A DNA stretch of 64,000 nt, taken from contig JAHJYW010000032.1 in NCBI GenBank assembly GCA_018827375.1, forward strand, positions 1 to 64,000. The letters run 5' to 3'. Source of the stretch: Alphaproteobacteria bacterium. GTDB lineage: Bacteria; Pseudomonadota; Alphaproteobacteria; Caulobacterales; Hyphomonadaceae. Below are positions 41,546 to 50,467 of this stretch, piece after piece; the first letter of the stretch is position 1, and the number at the start of each line of letters is the position of its first letter. The notes below the pieces were generated by a model, which did no database searches, was not told the DNA's origin, and saw only the letters and a program-made list of their open reading frames with translations. The position numbers and the translations under genes were made by a program.

Positions 41546-41907
41546 CCGACCGGATTTTCGTTTCGAACCTCCATATCCATGGCCATCATGGCGTCATGGA
41601 TGCTGAGAAGTCACTCGGCCAGCGCTTCATGGTCGATATCGACTGTGCCGTGGCGCGGCCTGTGAATGCGACAGACCAGATGAGTGACACAGTTCACTAT
41701 GGTGAGCTGTGTGATCTTGCGACCGAGGTTTCGGCGGCGACTGTATTCAACCTGATCGAAACGCTGGCGCACAAGCTGGCTGAAGCGATCCTCGCAAAAT
41801 TCCCGCTCGTTCAGACCGTTACGATCACGGTGCGCAAGCCATCGGCGCCCATCAAGTATGCCGTCGATCATGTCGGCGTGTCCGTGACGCGCAGCCGCGA
41901 TGGCTGA
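41542..41907 (+). CDS. folB: Dihydroneopterin aldolase
   Basis: The 121-residue protein has RIFVSNLHIHGHHGVMDAEK with the conserved glycine/histidine loop, TVHYGELCDL and the late lysine in VRKPSAPIKY. It converts dihydroneopterin to hydroxymethyl-dihydropterin. It overlaps folP by 4 bases and folK by 8, so the three genes are translationally coupled. Confidence 0.93.
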   Translation: MTDRIFVSNLHIHGHHGVMDAEKSLGQRFMVDIDCAVARPVNATDQMSDTVHYGELCDLATEVSAATVFNLIETLAHKLAEAILAKFPLVQTVTITVRKPSAPIKYAVDHVGVSVTRSRDG

Positions 41908-42424
41908 GGCGGCGCTGGGACTTGGGTCGAACATGGGTGACCGTGTGGGGCATCTGGTGGCCGCGCTGAGAGCAATTGAGACCATTCCCGGGTGCTTCCG
42001 AGTCCGTTCCTCGTCCGCTTACCGGACACGGCCCTGGGGCAAGACCGACCAGGACGACTTTCTGAACCTCTGCGCCTTGATCGAGACCGATCTGGCGCCG
42101 CTCGACCTGCTGGCGGCGGTGAAGGGCATTGAGCGCGATCTGGGCCGCGTGGAGCGCGAGCGCTGGGGACCGCGCGAGATCGATATCGACATTCTGACGA
42201 TGGATGGTGTGACGTTCGAGAGCGACGTGCTCACCTTGCCGCATGCGCGCCTCACGGAGCGCCTGTTCGTGTTGATCCCGCTGGCGGAGATTGCGCCGGG
42301 CCTGATGGTGAACGGGGCGTCTGTAAAGGAAACGGCCCGCGCGCTAGAAGCGGCGGGCCGTCCGGATGATTGCGTGTTGGACGCGGACGCGTCTGAGAAG
42401 ATCCGGGCCGCTTTCGCTGCCTAG
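41900..42424 (+). CDS. folK: 2-amino-4-hydroxy-6-hydroxymethyldihydropteridine pyrophosphokinase
   Basis: The 174-residue protein has LGLGSNMGDRVGHL, the pterin pocket YRTRPWGKTDQDDFLNL and the HPPK signature RWGPREIDIDIL with its magnesium-binding aspartates, then LPHARLTERLFVL. It transfers pyrophosphate from ATP to the pterin before FolP acts. It is last in the folP-folB-folK operon, and its stop overlaps the stop of convergent pntB in CTAG. Confidence 0.95.
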   Translation: MAEAALGLGSNMGDRVGHLVAALRAIETIPGCFRVRSSSAYRTRPWGKTDQDDFLNLCALIETDLAPLDLLAAVKGIERDLGRVERERWGPREIDIDILTMDGVTFESDVLTLPHARLTERLFVLIPLAEIAPGLMVNGASVKETARALEAAGRPDDCVLDADASEKIRAAFAA

Positions 42425-43839
42425 AGGTTCTTGACGATATCCTCGACCATCTTCTTGGCGTCTGCGAGCAGCATCATCGTGTTGTCGCGGAAGAATAGTT
42501 CGTTCTCGACACCGGCATAGCCGGAGCCCATCGAGCGCTTGATGAAGAGGACGGTCCGGGCATTTTCCACGTCGAGGACAGGCATGCCGTAGATCGGCGA
42601 TGACTTGTCGGTCTTGGCGGACGGGTTGGTAACGTCATTGGCGCCGATCACGAAAGCGACGTCGGCCGTGCTGAACTCGGAGTTGATGTCGTCCAGCTCG
42701 AACACTTCGTCATAGGGCACCTGCGCTTCGGCAAGGAGAACGTTCATGTGACCGGGCATGCGACCTGCAACAGGGTGGATGGCGTACTTCACTTCGACGC
42801 CTTCTTCCTTGAGCTTGTCGCACATCTCTTTCAGAGCGTGCTGGGCCTGCGCCACCGCCATGCCATAACCGGGCACGATGATGACCTTGGAGGCGTTCTT
42901 CATGATGAAGGCAGCATCCTCAGCCGAGCCGCGCTTGTAGGGACGGTCGATCTTTTCGCCGCCAGCCGCTGCCGCCGCATCGTCGCCACCAAAGCCGCCG
43001 AGGATGACCGAGATGAAGCTGCGGTTCATGCCCTTACACATGATGTAGGAAAGGATCGCGCCGGACGAACCGACGAGCGCGCCGGTGATGATCAGGGCGA
43101 AGTTGCCGAGCGTGAAGCCAAGCGCTGCGGCAGCCCAGCCGGAATACGAGTTAAGCATCGACACGACGACAGGCATGTCGGCGCCGCCAATCGGGATGAT
43201 CAGCGTGATGCCCATGACCAAAGCGAGGGCTGTGAGTAGCAGGAAGGCCCAGTGAGCGTGGCCATGGCTGGTCACCAGGATGATCACGAGGGCGACGATG
43301 CCCACGGCCAGCGCGATGTTCAGGATATGGCGGCCCGGCAGCATGATCGGCGCGCCGCCCATGTTGCCGTTGAGCTTGGCAAAGGCAATCAGCGAGCCGG
43401 TAAAGGTGAGCGCGCCGATGGCGGCGCCGAGCGAAAGCTCGATCAGGGAGGCGCCATGGATGCCCTCTGCATCCGCAATGCCGAAGCCGATCGGGGCATA
43501 GAGCGCCGCGCCGGCAACCAGCACTGCGGCGAGGCCGACGAGGCTGTGAAAGGCGGCGACGAGCTGTGGCATCGACGTCATGGCGATGCGCTTGGCGATG
43601 ACTGCGCCGATGGTGCCACCAATGGCGACAGCGCCGAGGATGATGCCCCAGGTGGCGAGATCAAGCTGATTCCAGAGCAGGGCAATGGTCGTGCCCACGG
43701 CAATGGCCATGCCGATCATGCCGTTGCGGTTGCCGTTGCGGCTGGTGGCCGGGGAGGACAGGCCGCGCAGGGCCAGGATGAAGAGCACGCCTGCAACAAG
43801 GTACAGGGCGGGCGCGAGGGTGGAGTGGAAACTATCCAT
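42421..43839 (-). CDS. pntB: NAD(P) transhydrogenase beta subunit
   Basis: The 472-residue protein has about eight membrane helices in its first 270 residues. The NADP(H)-binding domain III follows with IIVPGYGMAVAQAQHALKEM, HPVAGRMPGHMNVLLAEA and FVIGANDVTNPSAKTD, including the conserved IKRSMGSGYAG near the end. With PntAa and PntAb it uses proton entry to reduce NADP with NADH. It starts 4 bases after pntAb. Confidence 0.95.
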   Translation of the reverse strand: MDSFHSTLAPALYLVAGVLFILALRGLSSPATSRNGNRNGMIGMAIAVGTTIALLWNQLDLATWGIILGAVAIGGTIGAVIAKRIAMTSMPQLVAAFHSLVGLAAVLVAGAALYAPIGFGIADAEGIHGASLIELSLGAAIGALTFTGSLIAFAKLNGNMGGAPIMLPGRHILNIALAVGIVALVIILVTSHGHAHWAFLLLTALALVMGITLIIPIGGADMPVVVSMLNSYSGWAAAALGFTLGNFALIITGALVGSSGAILSYIMCKGMNRSFISVILGGFGGDDAAAAAGGEKIDRPYKRGSAEDAAFIMKNASKVIIVPGYGMAVAQAQHALKEMCDKLKEEGVEVKYAIHPVAGRMPGHMNVLLAEAQVPYDEVFELDDINSEFSTADVAFVIGANDVTNPSAKTDKSSPIYGMPVLDVENARTVLFIKRSMGSGYAGVENELFFRDNTMMLLADAKKMVEDIVKNL

Positions 43840-43843
43840 CAGA

Positions 43844-44212
43844 TTACTCCCCCTTCTTTTTGTACATGGCGAGCATGCGCTGGGTGACGAGGAAGCCGCC
43901 GAAAATGTTGACGCTGGCGAGCATCACGGCGACGCCGCCAAGGATCTTGGCAATCCAGCTGTCAGCTGTGAGGCCAGCGGCGGCCGCGGCGACGAGTGCG
44001 CCGACAATGATCACGGACGAGATGGCGTTGGTAACAGCCATCAGCGGCGTGTGCAGGGCCGGTGTGACGCTCCAGACGACATAATAGCCGATGAAGCAGG
44101 CCAGCACGAAGATGGCGGCGAGGAAGACGGTCGGGTTTACGCCGCCGGATTCTGCAAAGGCAGGCGCGGCGAGGAGGAACGCCATGGCGGCGAGGCTGCT
44201 GAGGCGTTTCAT
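43844..44212 (-). CDS. pntAb: NAD(P) transhydrogenase alpha subunit part 2
   Basis: The 122-residue protein has a hydrophobic N-terminus and three membrane helices (FLAAIFVLACFIGYYVVWSV, HTPLMAVTNAISSVIIVGAL, GGVAVMLASVNIFGGFLVTQ). It ends MLAMYKKKGE. It corresponds to the membrane part of PntA, encoded separately here as in many Alphaproteobacteria. The first stretch is probably a signal-like or extra helix. It overlaps pntAa by 4 bases (ATGA). Confidence 0.94.
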   Translation of the reverse strand: MKRLSSLAAMAFLLAAPAFAESGGVNPTVFLAAIFVLACFIGYYVVWSVTPALHTPLMAVTNAISSVIIVGALVAAAAAGLTADSWIAKILGGVAVMLASVNIFGGFLVTQRMLAMYKKKGE

Positions 44213-45339
44213 GATTTCACCCTGTCATTCACGGTTTCGCCATTGCGCGTAAGCAGCATGGCGGTGACGATTTCGTCATCGGTATCGAGGTTGAGCGCGC
44301 CGGTTTCAGCCGTGACGAGTGGCAGGAAGGCCAGCAGGTTCTTGGAGAAAAGCGAGCTCGCATCGGCGGGCAGGCGGGCAGGGAGGTTTGAGAAGCCGGC
44401 GAGCTTCACGCCGCCGACATCGACGATCTCGTCGGATTTCGACAGCGGGCAGTTGCCGCCTTGGGACACAGCCATGTCGACGATGACCGAACCCGGCTTC
44501 ATCGTCTTGACCATGGCCTCGGTGACGAGGACGGGCGCTGCGCGACCAGGGATCAGGGCCGTCGTGATGACGATATCCTGCTTGGTGATGTGGCTGGCGG
44601 TAAGTTCGGCCTGCTTGGCCTGGTATTCCGGCGACATCTGCTTGGCGTAGCCGCCAGCGGTTTCGGCGGCTTTGAACTCTTCATCCTCGACGGCGATGAA
44701 CTTGGCGCCGAGTGAGGCGACCTGTTCCTTGGCAGCGGGGCGAACGTCCGTTGCCGTAACGACAGCCCCAAGACGACGGGCTGTGGCGATGGCCTGGAGG
44801 CCAGCAACGCCGACGCCCATAACGAATACCTTGGCCGGAGCAATTGTGCCGGCGGCCGTCATCATCATCGGCATGGCGCGGCCATAGATCTGCGCACCTT
44901 CGATGACAGCGCGATAGCCTGCGAGGTTGGATTGGGAAGAGAGGGCGTCCATGGACTGCGCGCGGGAGATGCGCGGGGTGAATTCCATCGACATGGCTGC
45001 GATTTTCTTGGCGTTGAGCGCGTCCAGCAGGCCGGGCTCAATGGCGAACGGGTCCATGAGTGTGATCAGGGCGACGCCATCCGGAAGGGCTGCCACTTCG
45101 GCAACTTCCGGCACGCGGACCTTGAACACCACATCGGCCCCCTTGGCGGCTTCAACGGCATCACTGCCGATCCGCGCACCTTCGGCCTTGTAGGCGTCAT
45201 CCATAAAGCCTGCGACCGTTCCCGCACCCGATTCAACGGTTACGGAATGTCCCAGACCAACCAATTTCTTGACGGTCTCCGGTGTTGCGGCCACACGGGT
45301 CTCACCGGAGCGTCGCTCCCTCAGCACTGATATTTTCAT
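44209..45339 (-). CDS. pntAa: NAD(P) transhydrogenase alpha subunit part 1
   Basis: The 376-residue NAD-binding domain I starts MKISVLRERRSGETRVAATP, as in alanine dehydrogenase relatives. It has the Rossmann loop VFVMGVGVAGLQAIATARRL and ATDVRP, with TTALIPGRAAPVLV and VDMAVSQGGNCPL later. It hydrolyses no ligand itself and passes hydride to domain III in PntB. The ATG at 45339 gives the family N-terminus, although no clear ribosome site precedes it. Confidence 0.94.
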   Translation of the reverse strand: MKISVLRERRSGETRVAATPETVKKLVGLGHSVTVESGAGTVAGFMDDAYKAEGARIGSDAVEAAKGADVVFKVRVPEVAEVAALPDGVALITLMDPFAIEPGLLDALNAKKIAAMSMEFTPRISRAQSMDALSSQSNLAGYRAVIEGAQIYGRAMPMMMTAAGTIAPAKVFVMGVGVAGLQAIATARRLGAVVTATDVRPAAKEQVASLGAKFIAVEDEEFKAAETAGGYAKQMSPEYQAKQAELTASHITKQDIVITTALIPGRAAPVLVTEAMVKTMKPGSVIVDMAVSQGGNCPLSKSDEIVDVGGVKLAGFSNLPARLPADASSLFSKNLLAFLPLVTAETGALNLDTDDEIVTAMLLTRNGETVNDRVKS

Positions 45340-45398
45340 GTGAGGGAGATAGGGGCAATTTATTGCCTCACGCAACACCAAATTTGGAGATTAGGGGC

Positions 45399-46166
45399 AT
45401 GGGTATGTTTAGTTTGGCTAATCGAACGGCGCTCGTCACCGGCGCGTCCAGTGGCTTGGGGCGTCATTTCGCGGGTGTGCTGGCGGATGCGGGCGCGCAT
45501 GTCGTGCTGGCAGCGCGGCGAGTGGATCGTCTTGAGGAAGTGGCTGCCGATATCGAAAAGCGCGGCGGCAAGGCAATGGTGGTGGCGATGGACGTGACCA
45601 GCGACAAAAGCATTGTCGATGCGTATGCGGCGATTGACGAGACTCTGGGGCGGCCTTGCGACCTGATCGTCAACAATTCCGGCATGTCGCGCGAAGGCTG
45701 GTTCCGTGAGATGGCCGAGGATGACTGGAACGCCGTCATCGATACGAATCTCACGGGCGTGTGGCGCGTGGCCAAGCATGGTTCAAATGCCATGGTCGCC
45801 GCTGGCGCGAAGGGATCGATCATCAATATTGCTTCGATCACGGCGCAACAGCCACAGATGATGACCACGGCCTATTGTGTGTCGAAGGCGGGCGTCGATC
45901 ACATGACGCGCCAGATGGCGGTAGAGATGGCGCGTTTCGGCGTGCGGGTGAATGCGATCTCGCCCGGCTATTTCAAGACAGAGATCAATGACGAATATCT
46001 CGACTCCGATGCAGGCGATGCAATGCGCAAACGCGTGCCTATGCGCCGGTTCGGAGAGTATCGTGAGCTTGATGGGGCCTTGCTGCTGCTCGCGTCGGAT
46101 GCGGGCAGCTTCATGACCGGTTCGACGATTGTGGTCGATGGCGGGCACCTGCTGATGCCGCTGTGA
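45399..46166 (+). CDS. Short-chain dehydrogenase/reductase (FabG-like)
   Basis: The 255-residue classical SDR has ALVTGASSGLGRHFA, the NNSG motif (IVNNSGMSREG), IINIASITAQ with the catalytic serine, YxxxK as AYCVSKAGVD and a C-terminal TIVVDGGHLLMPL. The basic AARRVDR after beta-2 suggests NADP. GGAG lies about 9 bases before the ATG at 45399; an ATG at 45405 with AGGGG 7 bases upstream is a real alternative. It is divergent from pntAa. Confidence 0.9.
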   Translation: MGMFSLANRTALVTGASSGLGRHFAGVLADAGAHVVLAARRVDRLEEVAADIEKRGGKAMVVAMDVTSDKSIVDAYAAIDETLGRPCDLIVNNSGMSREGWFREMAEDDWNAVIDTNLTGVWRVAKHGSNAMVAAGAKGSIINIASITAQQPQMMTTAYCVSKAGVDHMTRQMAVEMARFGVRVNAISPGYFKTEINDEYLDSDAGDAMRKRVPMRRFGEYRELDGALLLLASDAGSFMTGSTIVVDGGHLLMPL

Positions 46167-46277
46167 CGCGCAGCGGTTTTTCGGGCCAACAAGGGCCTAA
46201 CCATTTCGATGCGCTATGTTAGGCAATATTTAGGGCCTGACTGCCATAAGCCGGTAACCAATACACCGGAGAGACCC

Positions 46278-46535
46278 ATGGCTGCCAAGCCCGTCGAGAA
46301 GCCACTGCCGCAAGCCGAAGCCGAGACGGCGTCTGCCGACAGCCCTGTAAAAGTTGTCGAAAGCCATGGCTCGCTCAACCATGTCGCCTCACCCGCGCAT
46401 GCGCTCCAGGCGCGTATCGCCGCCAGCCTGAACACGTCCTACCATTTCTCCGGGCGACGCATTCTGGCGACGGTGCTGGTTGCGCTGCTGTCCACATGCG
46501 TGGCTGGGATCATTATGTTCGCGGCGCTCGTCTAG
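46278..46535 (+). CDS. Small tail-anchored membrane protein
   Basis: The 85-residue protein has a polar, glutamate/alanine-rich N-terminal 55 residues (PVEKPLPQAEAETASADSPV) and a single C-terminal membrane helix (ILATVLVALLSTCVAGIIMF). This suggests tail anchoring or an assembly subunit. GGAG lies 8 bases before the ATG. It sits between an SDR gene and galU; no family was recognised. Confidence 0.7.
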   Translation: MAAKPVEKPLPQAEAETASADSPVKVVESHGSLNHVASPAHALQARIAASLNTSYHFSGRRILATVLVALLSTCVAGIIMFAALV

Positions 46536-46608
46536 GTGCCCCATCTGGCCTTGGCGTCCATTTCGGGCGATAGGGTATTCCAAATCTGATCATTTGCAGG
46601 AGCCTTAG

Positions 46609-47481
46609 ATGCGCGTCAGGAAAGCAGTTCTCCCGGTTGCGGGCTTTGGTACACGGGTTCTGCCCGCCACGAAAACCATCCCCAAGGAGATGCTGCCCGT
46701 GGTTGACCGGCCGGCGATCCAGTATGTCGTGGACGAAGCCCTTGAAGCGGGCATCGAGCACATTGTCTTCGTCACAGGCCGCAACAAGGGCGCCATCGAG
46801 GACTATTTCGACATCTCCTACGAGCTTGAAGACTCCCTCAAGAAAAAGAACAAGACGGCGATCCTGGAGCAGGTCCAGCAGACCGTCCTGCCTGCCGGCA
46901 CCGCAAGCTTCGTGCGCCAGCAATCGCCACTTGGCCTTGGTCATGCGATCTGGTGCGCACGGGACATCATCGGCAATGAGCCATTCGCGGTTCTGCTGCC
47001 GGACGTGATCGTCAAGGGAAAGCCGTCCTGCCTTGCGCAGATGGTGAAGGCCTATGACGAAGTCGGCGGGAATATCGTGGCTGTCGATCCTGTGCCGATG
47101 GAGCGCGTGTCGTCTTATGGCGTGATCGCACCAGAATCGCGGGATGGCCGTCTGATAAAAATGTCGGGCATGGTTGAAAAGCCACCGATGGAATCTGCGC
47201 CGTCGAACCTCGCCATTACGGGCCGCTATATTCTCCAGCCGGAAGTGTTCGGCCTGCTTGCCGACCAGGGCAAAGGTGCGGGCGGTGAAATCCAGCTGAC
47301 CGATTCCATGGCCCGCCTGATGGAGATGCAGGACTTCTTCGCCTATGAGTTTGAAGGCCTGCCATATGATTGCGGCTCGAAGCTCGGCTATTTTGAGGCT
47401 GTTCTCGCCTTTGCGCTCGACAATCCGGAAACGGCCGAGGGCGCACGCGAGCTGGTCAAGAAGGTCGCTGCCGAACTTTAG
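46609..47481 (+). CDS. galU: UTP-glucose-1-phosphate uridylyltransferase
   Basis: The 290-residue nucleotidyltransferase has AVLPVAGFGTRVLPATKTIP and KEMLPVVDRPAIQYVVDEA, GLGHAIWCA, LLPDVIV, MVEKP and GAGGEIQLTDSM. This is the bacterial GalU pattern. It makes UDP-glucose for cell-surface polysaccharides and holdfast or capsule sugars. It is of normal family length, with AGGAG about 8 bases before the ATG. Confidence 0.95.
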   Translation: MRVRKAVLPVAGFGTRVLPATKTIPKEMLPVVDRPAIQYVVDEALEAGIEHIVFVTGRNKGAIEDYFDISYELEDSLKKKNKTAILEQVQQTVLPAGTASFVRQQSPLGLGHAIWCARDIIGNEPFAVLLPDVIVKGKPSCLAQMVKAYDEVGGNIVAVDPVPMERVSSYGVIAPESRDGRLIKMSGMVEKPPMESAPSNLAITGRYILQPEVFGLLADQGKGAGGEIQLTDSMARLMEMQDFFAYEFEGLPYDCGSKLGYFEAVLAFALDNPETAEGARELVKKVAAEL

Positions 47482-47494
47482 GTTGGTCAAAGGA

Positions 47495-47513
47495 GGGGCG
47501 CTTGAGGCGCCTT
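47495..47513 (+). terminator. Weak terminator after galU
   Basis: GGCGC (47497-47501), loop TTGAG and GCGCC (47507-47511) form a short stem, extendable by two G-U pairs and followed by TTT. The stem is short, so confidence is low. Confidence 0.35.
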
Positions 47514-47615
47514 TCCAGTTGCCGCACGCGTTATTGCCGACTGTTACGCGGTTTTGATCGGCGGATCGCGAATGGCATTTGAATTGGATTGCGCGCACGT
47601 CTAAGGGCTTTGCGC

Positions 47616-48614
47616 ATGACCGAGACCCTTTCCCTCCCGACTTTCGATGATGTCCTCGCCGCCGAAAAGCGTATTGCGGGCGTCGTGCGTGAAACGCCTG
47701 TCCTGACCCACCCTGCGCTGGATGAGGCGGCAGGGGCAGAGCTTCTGGTCAAGGCCGAGTGCCTGCAGGTGACGGGCAGTTTCAAGATCCGTGGCGCGAT
47801 GAACCGGTTGGCGCAGATACCCGATGCGGGTCTCAAGGCAGGTGTCGTGGCGTTCTCATCTGGCAACCACGCGCAGGGCGTGGCACGGGCTGCGCGGCTG
47901 CTCGGCATGCCGGCGCTGATCGTGATGCCGTCTGATGCACCGCAGGTGAAGGTGGACGGCGTGCTGGCCGATGGCGGCGAAGTGCACCTGTATGACCGCA
48001 ACACCGAAGACCGCGAAGCGATTGCCAGCGATATTGCAGCGGCGCGCGGCGGGGCGATTGTCGTGCCCGCCTTTGACGATTTCAACGTGATCGCCGGGCA
48101 GGGCACGCTGGGGCTGGAATTTGCGCGCCAGGCGGAAGCCATGGGCAAGCCGATGGACCATCTCATCTGCTGCGCTGGCGGCGGAGGGCTGATCAGCGGC
48201 GTCGCGCTGGCCTTTGAGGGCCTGTCGGCTGGCACGAAAATATGGACGGCGGAACCGGAGACCCATGACGACTGGGCGAAGTCTCTCGCGGCTGGGGAAC
48301 TCGTGGCCAACGCGCCGGGCATGCGCACTTTCTGCGATGCGATCGTGACGCCGCAACCGGGCAACCTGACCTTTGCGATAGGCAGGCGCTTGCTGGCGGG
48401 CGGCCTGGCCGTGAGCGACGCAGAGGTGCGTGGCGCAATGCGGCATGCGTTCCGTTATCTCAAGATTGTGGCCGAGCCGGGTGGTGCAGCGGCGCTGGCG
48501 GCGGCGGTGCGCGGCTTGCCTGAGGTGATGCGCGGGAGCCGCGTGGGCGTGGTCGTGACCGGCGGGAATGTCGATGCGGCCTTGTTTGCCGACGTGATCG
48601 GACGTGCTCACTAA
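47616..48614 (+). CDS. Threonine/serine dehydratase-family PLP enzyme
   Basis: The 332-residue fold-type II PLP enzyme has the lysine in GSFKIRGAMNRL, SSGNHAQGVARAARLLGMPA, PSDAPQVKVDGVLADGGEV and the phosphate loop CCAGGGGLISGVALA. It lacks the C-terminal regulatory domain of biosynthetic IlvA, so it resembles catabolic threonine dehydratase or serine racemase. It would turn threonine or serine into 2-oxobutanoate or pyruvate. The ATG at 47616 is chosen to match the family N-terminus. Confidence 0.9.
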   Translation: MTETLSLPTFDDVLAAEKRIAGVVRETPVLTHPALDEAAGAELLVKAECLQVTGSFKIRGAMNRLAQIPDAGLKAGVVAFSSGNHAQGVARAARLLGMPALIVMPSDAPQVKVDGVLADGGEVHLYDRNTEDREAIASDIAAARGGAIVVPAFDDFNVIAGQGTLGLEFARQAEAMGKPMDHLICCAGGGGLISGVALAFEGLSAGTKIWTAEPETHDDWAKSLAAGELVANAPGMRTFCDAIVTPQPGNLTFAIGRRLLAGGLAVSDAEVRGAMRHAFRYLKIVAEPGGAAALAAAVRGLPEVMRGSRVGVVVTGGNVDAALFADVIGRAH

Positions 48615-48681
48615 GGCTCAGGTATGATGCACCTGTGCACCTGACCTTTTCTGGCCCCATTTGACGCCTTATTTCGGTGAC

Positions 48682-49383
48682 ATGACACAACGCGTTTACT
48701 GCGCCATTGGCGATATTCACGGCGAGCTTGACCGCTTGAAGGACCTGCACGACCAGATGGCCTTCCATGCGCGCAGGCACCTGCGCGATGCGGACGTAAC
48801 GCTGGTGCATCTCGGCGACCTTATCGACCGGGGGCAGGATTCCTGCGGTGTGGTGGATTACCTGATCGATCTTGAAGCCCGGATAGGCCCGCGCGCCGTG
48901 ACGCTGCGCGGCAATCATGAGCAGATGATGATTGAAGCGGTACGCGAGCAGAATGCTGGGTCTCGCAGCCATTGGCTGGAGTGGGGCGGTGAAGAGACGA
49001 TGGACAGCTATCGGCGCCGGGGCCTGGACGGACCGCCGGACCACCATCTCGACTGGCTGCAATCGCTACCGACCCTGCATCATGACACAGAGCAGGGTCT
49101 GGTGTTTGTCCATGCCGGGGTGGACCCGGACAAGTTTCCGGACTGCGGAGAGCGCGTGCAGATGTGGACGCGGCGCAAGGATTTCTTCGATGCCCGCTGC
49201 TGGACGTCACCGGACCTTGTCGGGCAGACGGTGGTGCACGGGCATTCGCCGACAGAAGACAACGCGCCCGACGTGGCGCATGGCGGTCGACGCATCAATG
49301 TCGATACGGGCGCCGTTTATGGCGGGCAGCTGACTGCGGCCATACTGGTGCCGGGGCAGGCGCCAACCTTCCTTCATAGCTAA
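48682..49383 (+). CDS. Calcineurin-like phosphoesterase (PPP/PrpA-like serine/threonine phosphatase)
   Basis: The 233-residue protein has [31 protein letters not shown], the late FVHAGVDP and VVHGHSPTE, and a histidine in VDTGAV-adjacent sequence. This is the PPP signature order of bacterial PrpA and ApaH-like enzymes. It could be a protein phosphatase or act on diadenosine tetraphosphate. The ATG at 48682 is chosen; a TTG at 48661 adds an unconserved segment. Confidence 0.87.
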   Translation: MTQRVYCAIGDIHGELDRLKDLHDQMAFHARRHLRDADVTLVHLGDLIDRGQDSCGVVDYLIDLEARIGPRAVTLRGNHEQMMIEAVREQNAGSRSHWLEWGGEETMDSYRRRGLDGPPDHHLDWLQSLPTLHHDTEQGLVFVHAGVDPDKFPDCGERVQMWTRRKDFFDARCWTSPDLVGQTVVHGHSPTEDNAPDVAHGGRRINVDTGAVYGGQLTAAILVPGQAPTFLHS

Positions 49384-49591
49384 GGAAACCGCCTCCGGAC
49401 CATGTGCCAGCGAAGTATGTTTTCCGCGCAAGGCCATGATTCATTTGCGCTTAATATGGATTGTTTTTTGGTTAACAGGGCGTTCTGCGACCACCCGACA
49501 TTTAGCCTGTCGTCTTCAATAGACTTTATCGCCTGATCCCTACTGTTCGACACTGACCTGGTGGCGGTCGTGAAACAGAGGGCAACACACA
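49384..49591 (+). promoter_or_regulatory. Intergenic region probably holding the Tad operon promoter
   Basis: These 208 bases are AT-richer than their surroundings. They contain TTAA at 49451-49454 and GTTAAC at 49471-49476 around a T-rich stretch, which could be CtrA half-sites, but no full TTAA-N7-TTAA element. AGAGGG lies about 10 bases before cpaB. No gene was recognised. The start of the Tad operon must lie here, so a promoter is inferred, not located. Confidence 0.35.
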
Positions 49592-50467
49592 ATGAAGGCA
49601 ACAACGCTGATAAGCCTTGGCCTTTCGCTGGTATTGGGTGTGGGTGCGGTTTTTCTGGGCCGCAGCTACATGACGTCCGATAATAGCGAGGCGTCTGCAG
49701 CAAGTTCCGTGCCGGTTGTCGAGATGTCATCCGTGATTGTTGCAACTTCTGTCATTGAGGCAGGAGACATGATTGACCATTCCGTGCTCAAGGCAACGCC
49801 ATGGCCTGCCGAGGCCATGCCCGCCGATGCGGTGCTCAGCCTGGAGGAATTGAAAGATGTCGCCTATGCGCGCGGCCTTATCGTTCCCGGTGAGCCGCTG
49901 ATGCGTACAAAGATCGATCAGACGGGATCCGTTCTGACACTCGCTGCCGCAATTGCACCAGGCATGCGTGCCGTCGCTGTCGTCGTCGGGAATGACACAG
50001 GCGTGGCGGGATTTGTGCTGCCCGGTGATCGTGTGGATGTAAACGAATTCGTTCCGCGTGACGAAGCGAACGGCGGTCGTGCCCGAGACGGCGAGCGTAT
50101 GTCGGGCGGCCTGATTGCGCGCACGGTGATAAAGAATGTGAAAGTCCTGGCCATTGACCAGACGTTTGCGGCGGGCCTGGAAGGCGCGCTGCCGTCGAAT
50201 ACCGTGACGCTGGAAGTGTCCCCTGATGATGCCCTGGCGCTGGGCGCAGCCAGCCAGCGCGGCGCGCTGGGACTCGCCTTGATCGGGCGGAAGGAAGAAG
50301 CGGAAGTCGTGGCGGAAATTCGCAGGGCGCCCGTGGCCGTCGTGCGGACGCGCGTTGTGCGCACCCCAACGACCACTCGAATCCGCGTGATCAATGGAAA
50401 CGCAGAAACAGAAGTCACAACGCCCGTGGCTGCGCCGAAGGCGCCCGCCGGAGGAGCGAGCCAATGA
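49592..50467 (+). CDS. cpaB: Tad pilus assembly protein CpaB (RcpC)
   Basis: The 291-residue protein has an N-terminal signal/anchor (ISLGLSLVLGVGAVFLGRSY). A SAF domain at about 45-115 (IVATSVIEAGDMIDHSVLKA, PGEPLMRTKI) is followed by the RcpC/CpaB region (AIAPGMRAVAVVVGNDTGVA, LPGDRVDV, and AIDQTFAAGL). It likely binds peptidoglycan or oligomerises at the Tad secretin channel. It starts the operon and overlaps cpaC by 4 bases (ATGA). Confidence 0.93.
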   Translation: MKATTLISLGLSLVLGVGAVFLGRSYMTSDNSEASAASSVPVVEMSSVIVATSVIEAGDMIDHSVLKATPWPAEAMPADAVLSLEELKDVAYARGLIVPGEPLMRTKIDQTGSVLTLAAAIAPGMRAVAVVVGNDTGVAGFVLPGDRVDVNEFVPRDEANGGRARDGERMSGGLIARTVIKNVKVLAIDQTFAAGLEGALPSNTVTLEVSPDDALALGAASQRGALGLALIGRKEEAEVVAEIRRAPVAVVRTRVVRTPTTTRIRVINGNAETEVTTPVAAPKAPAGGASQ

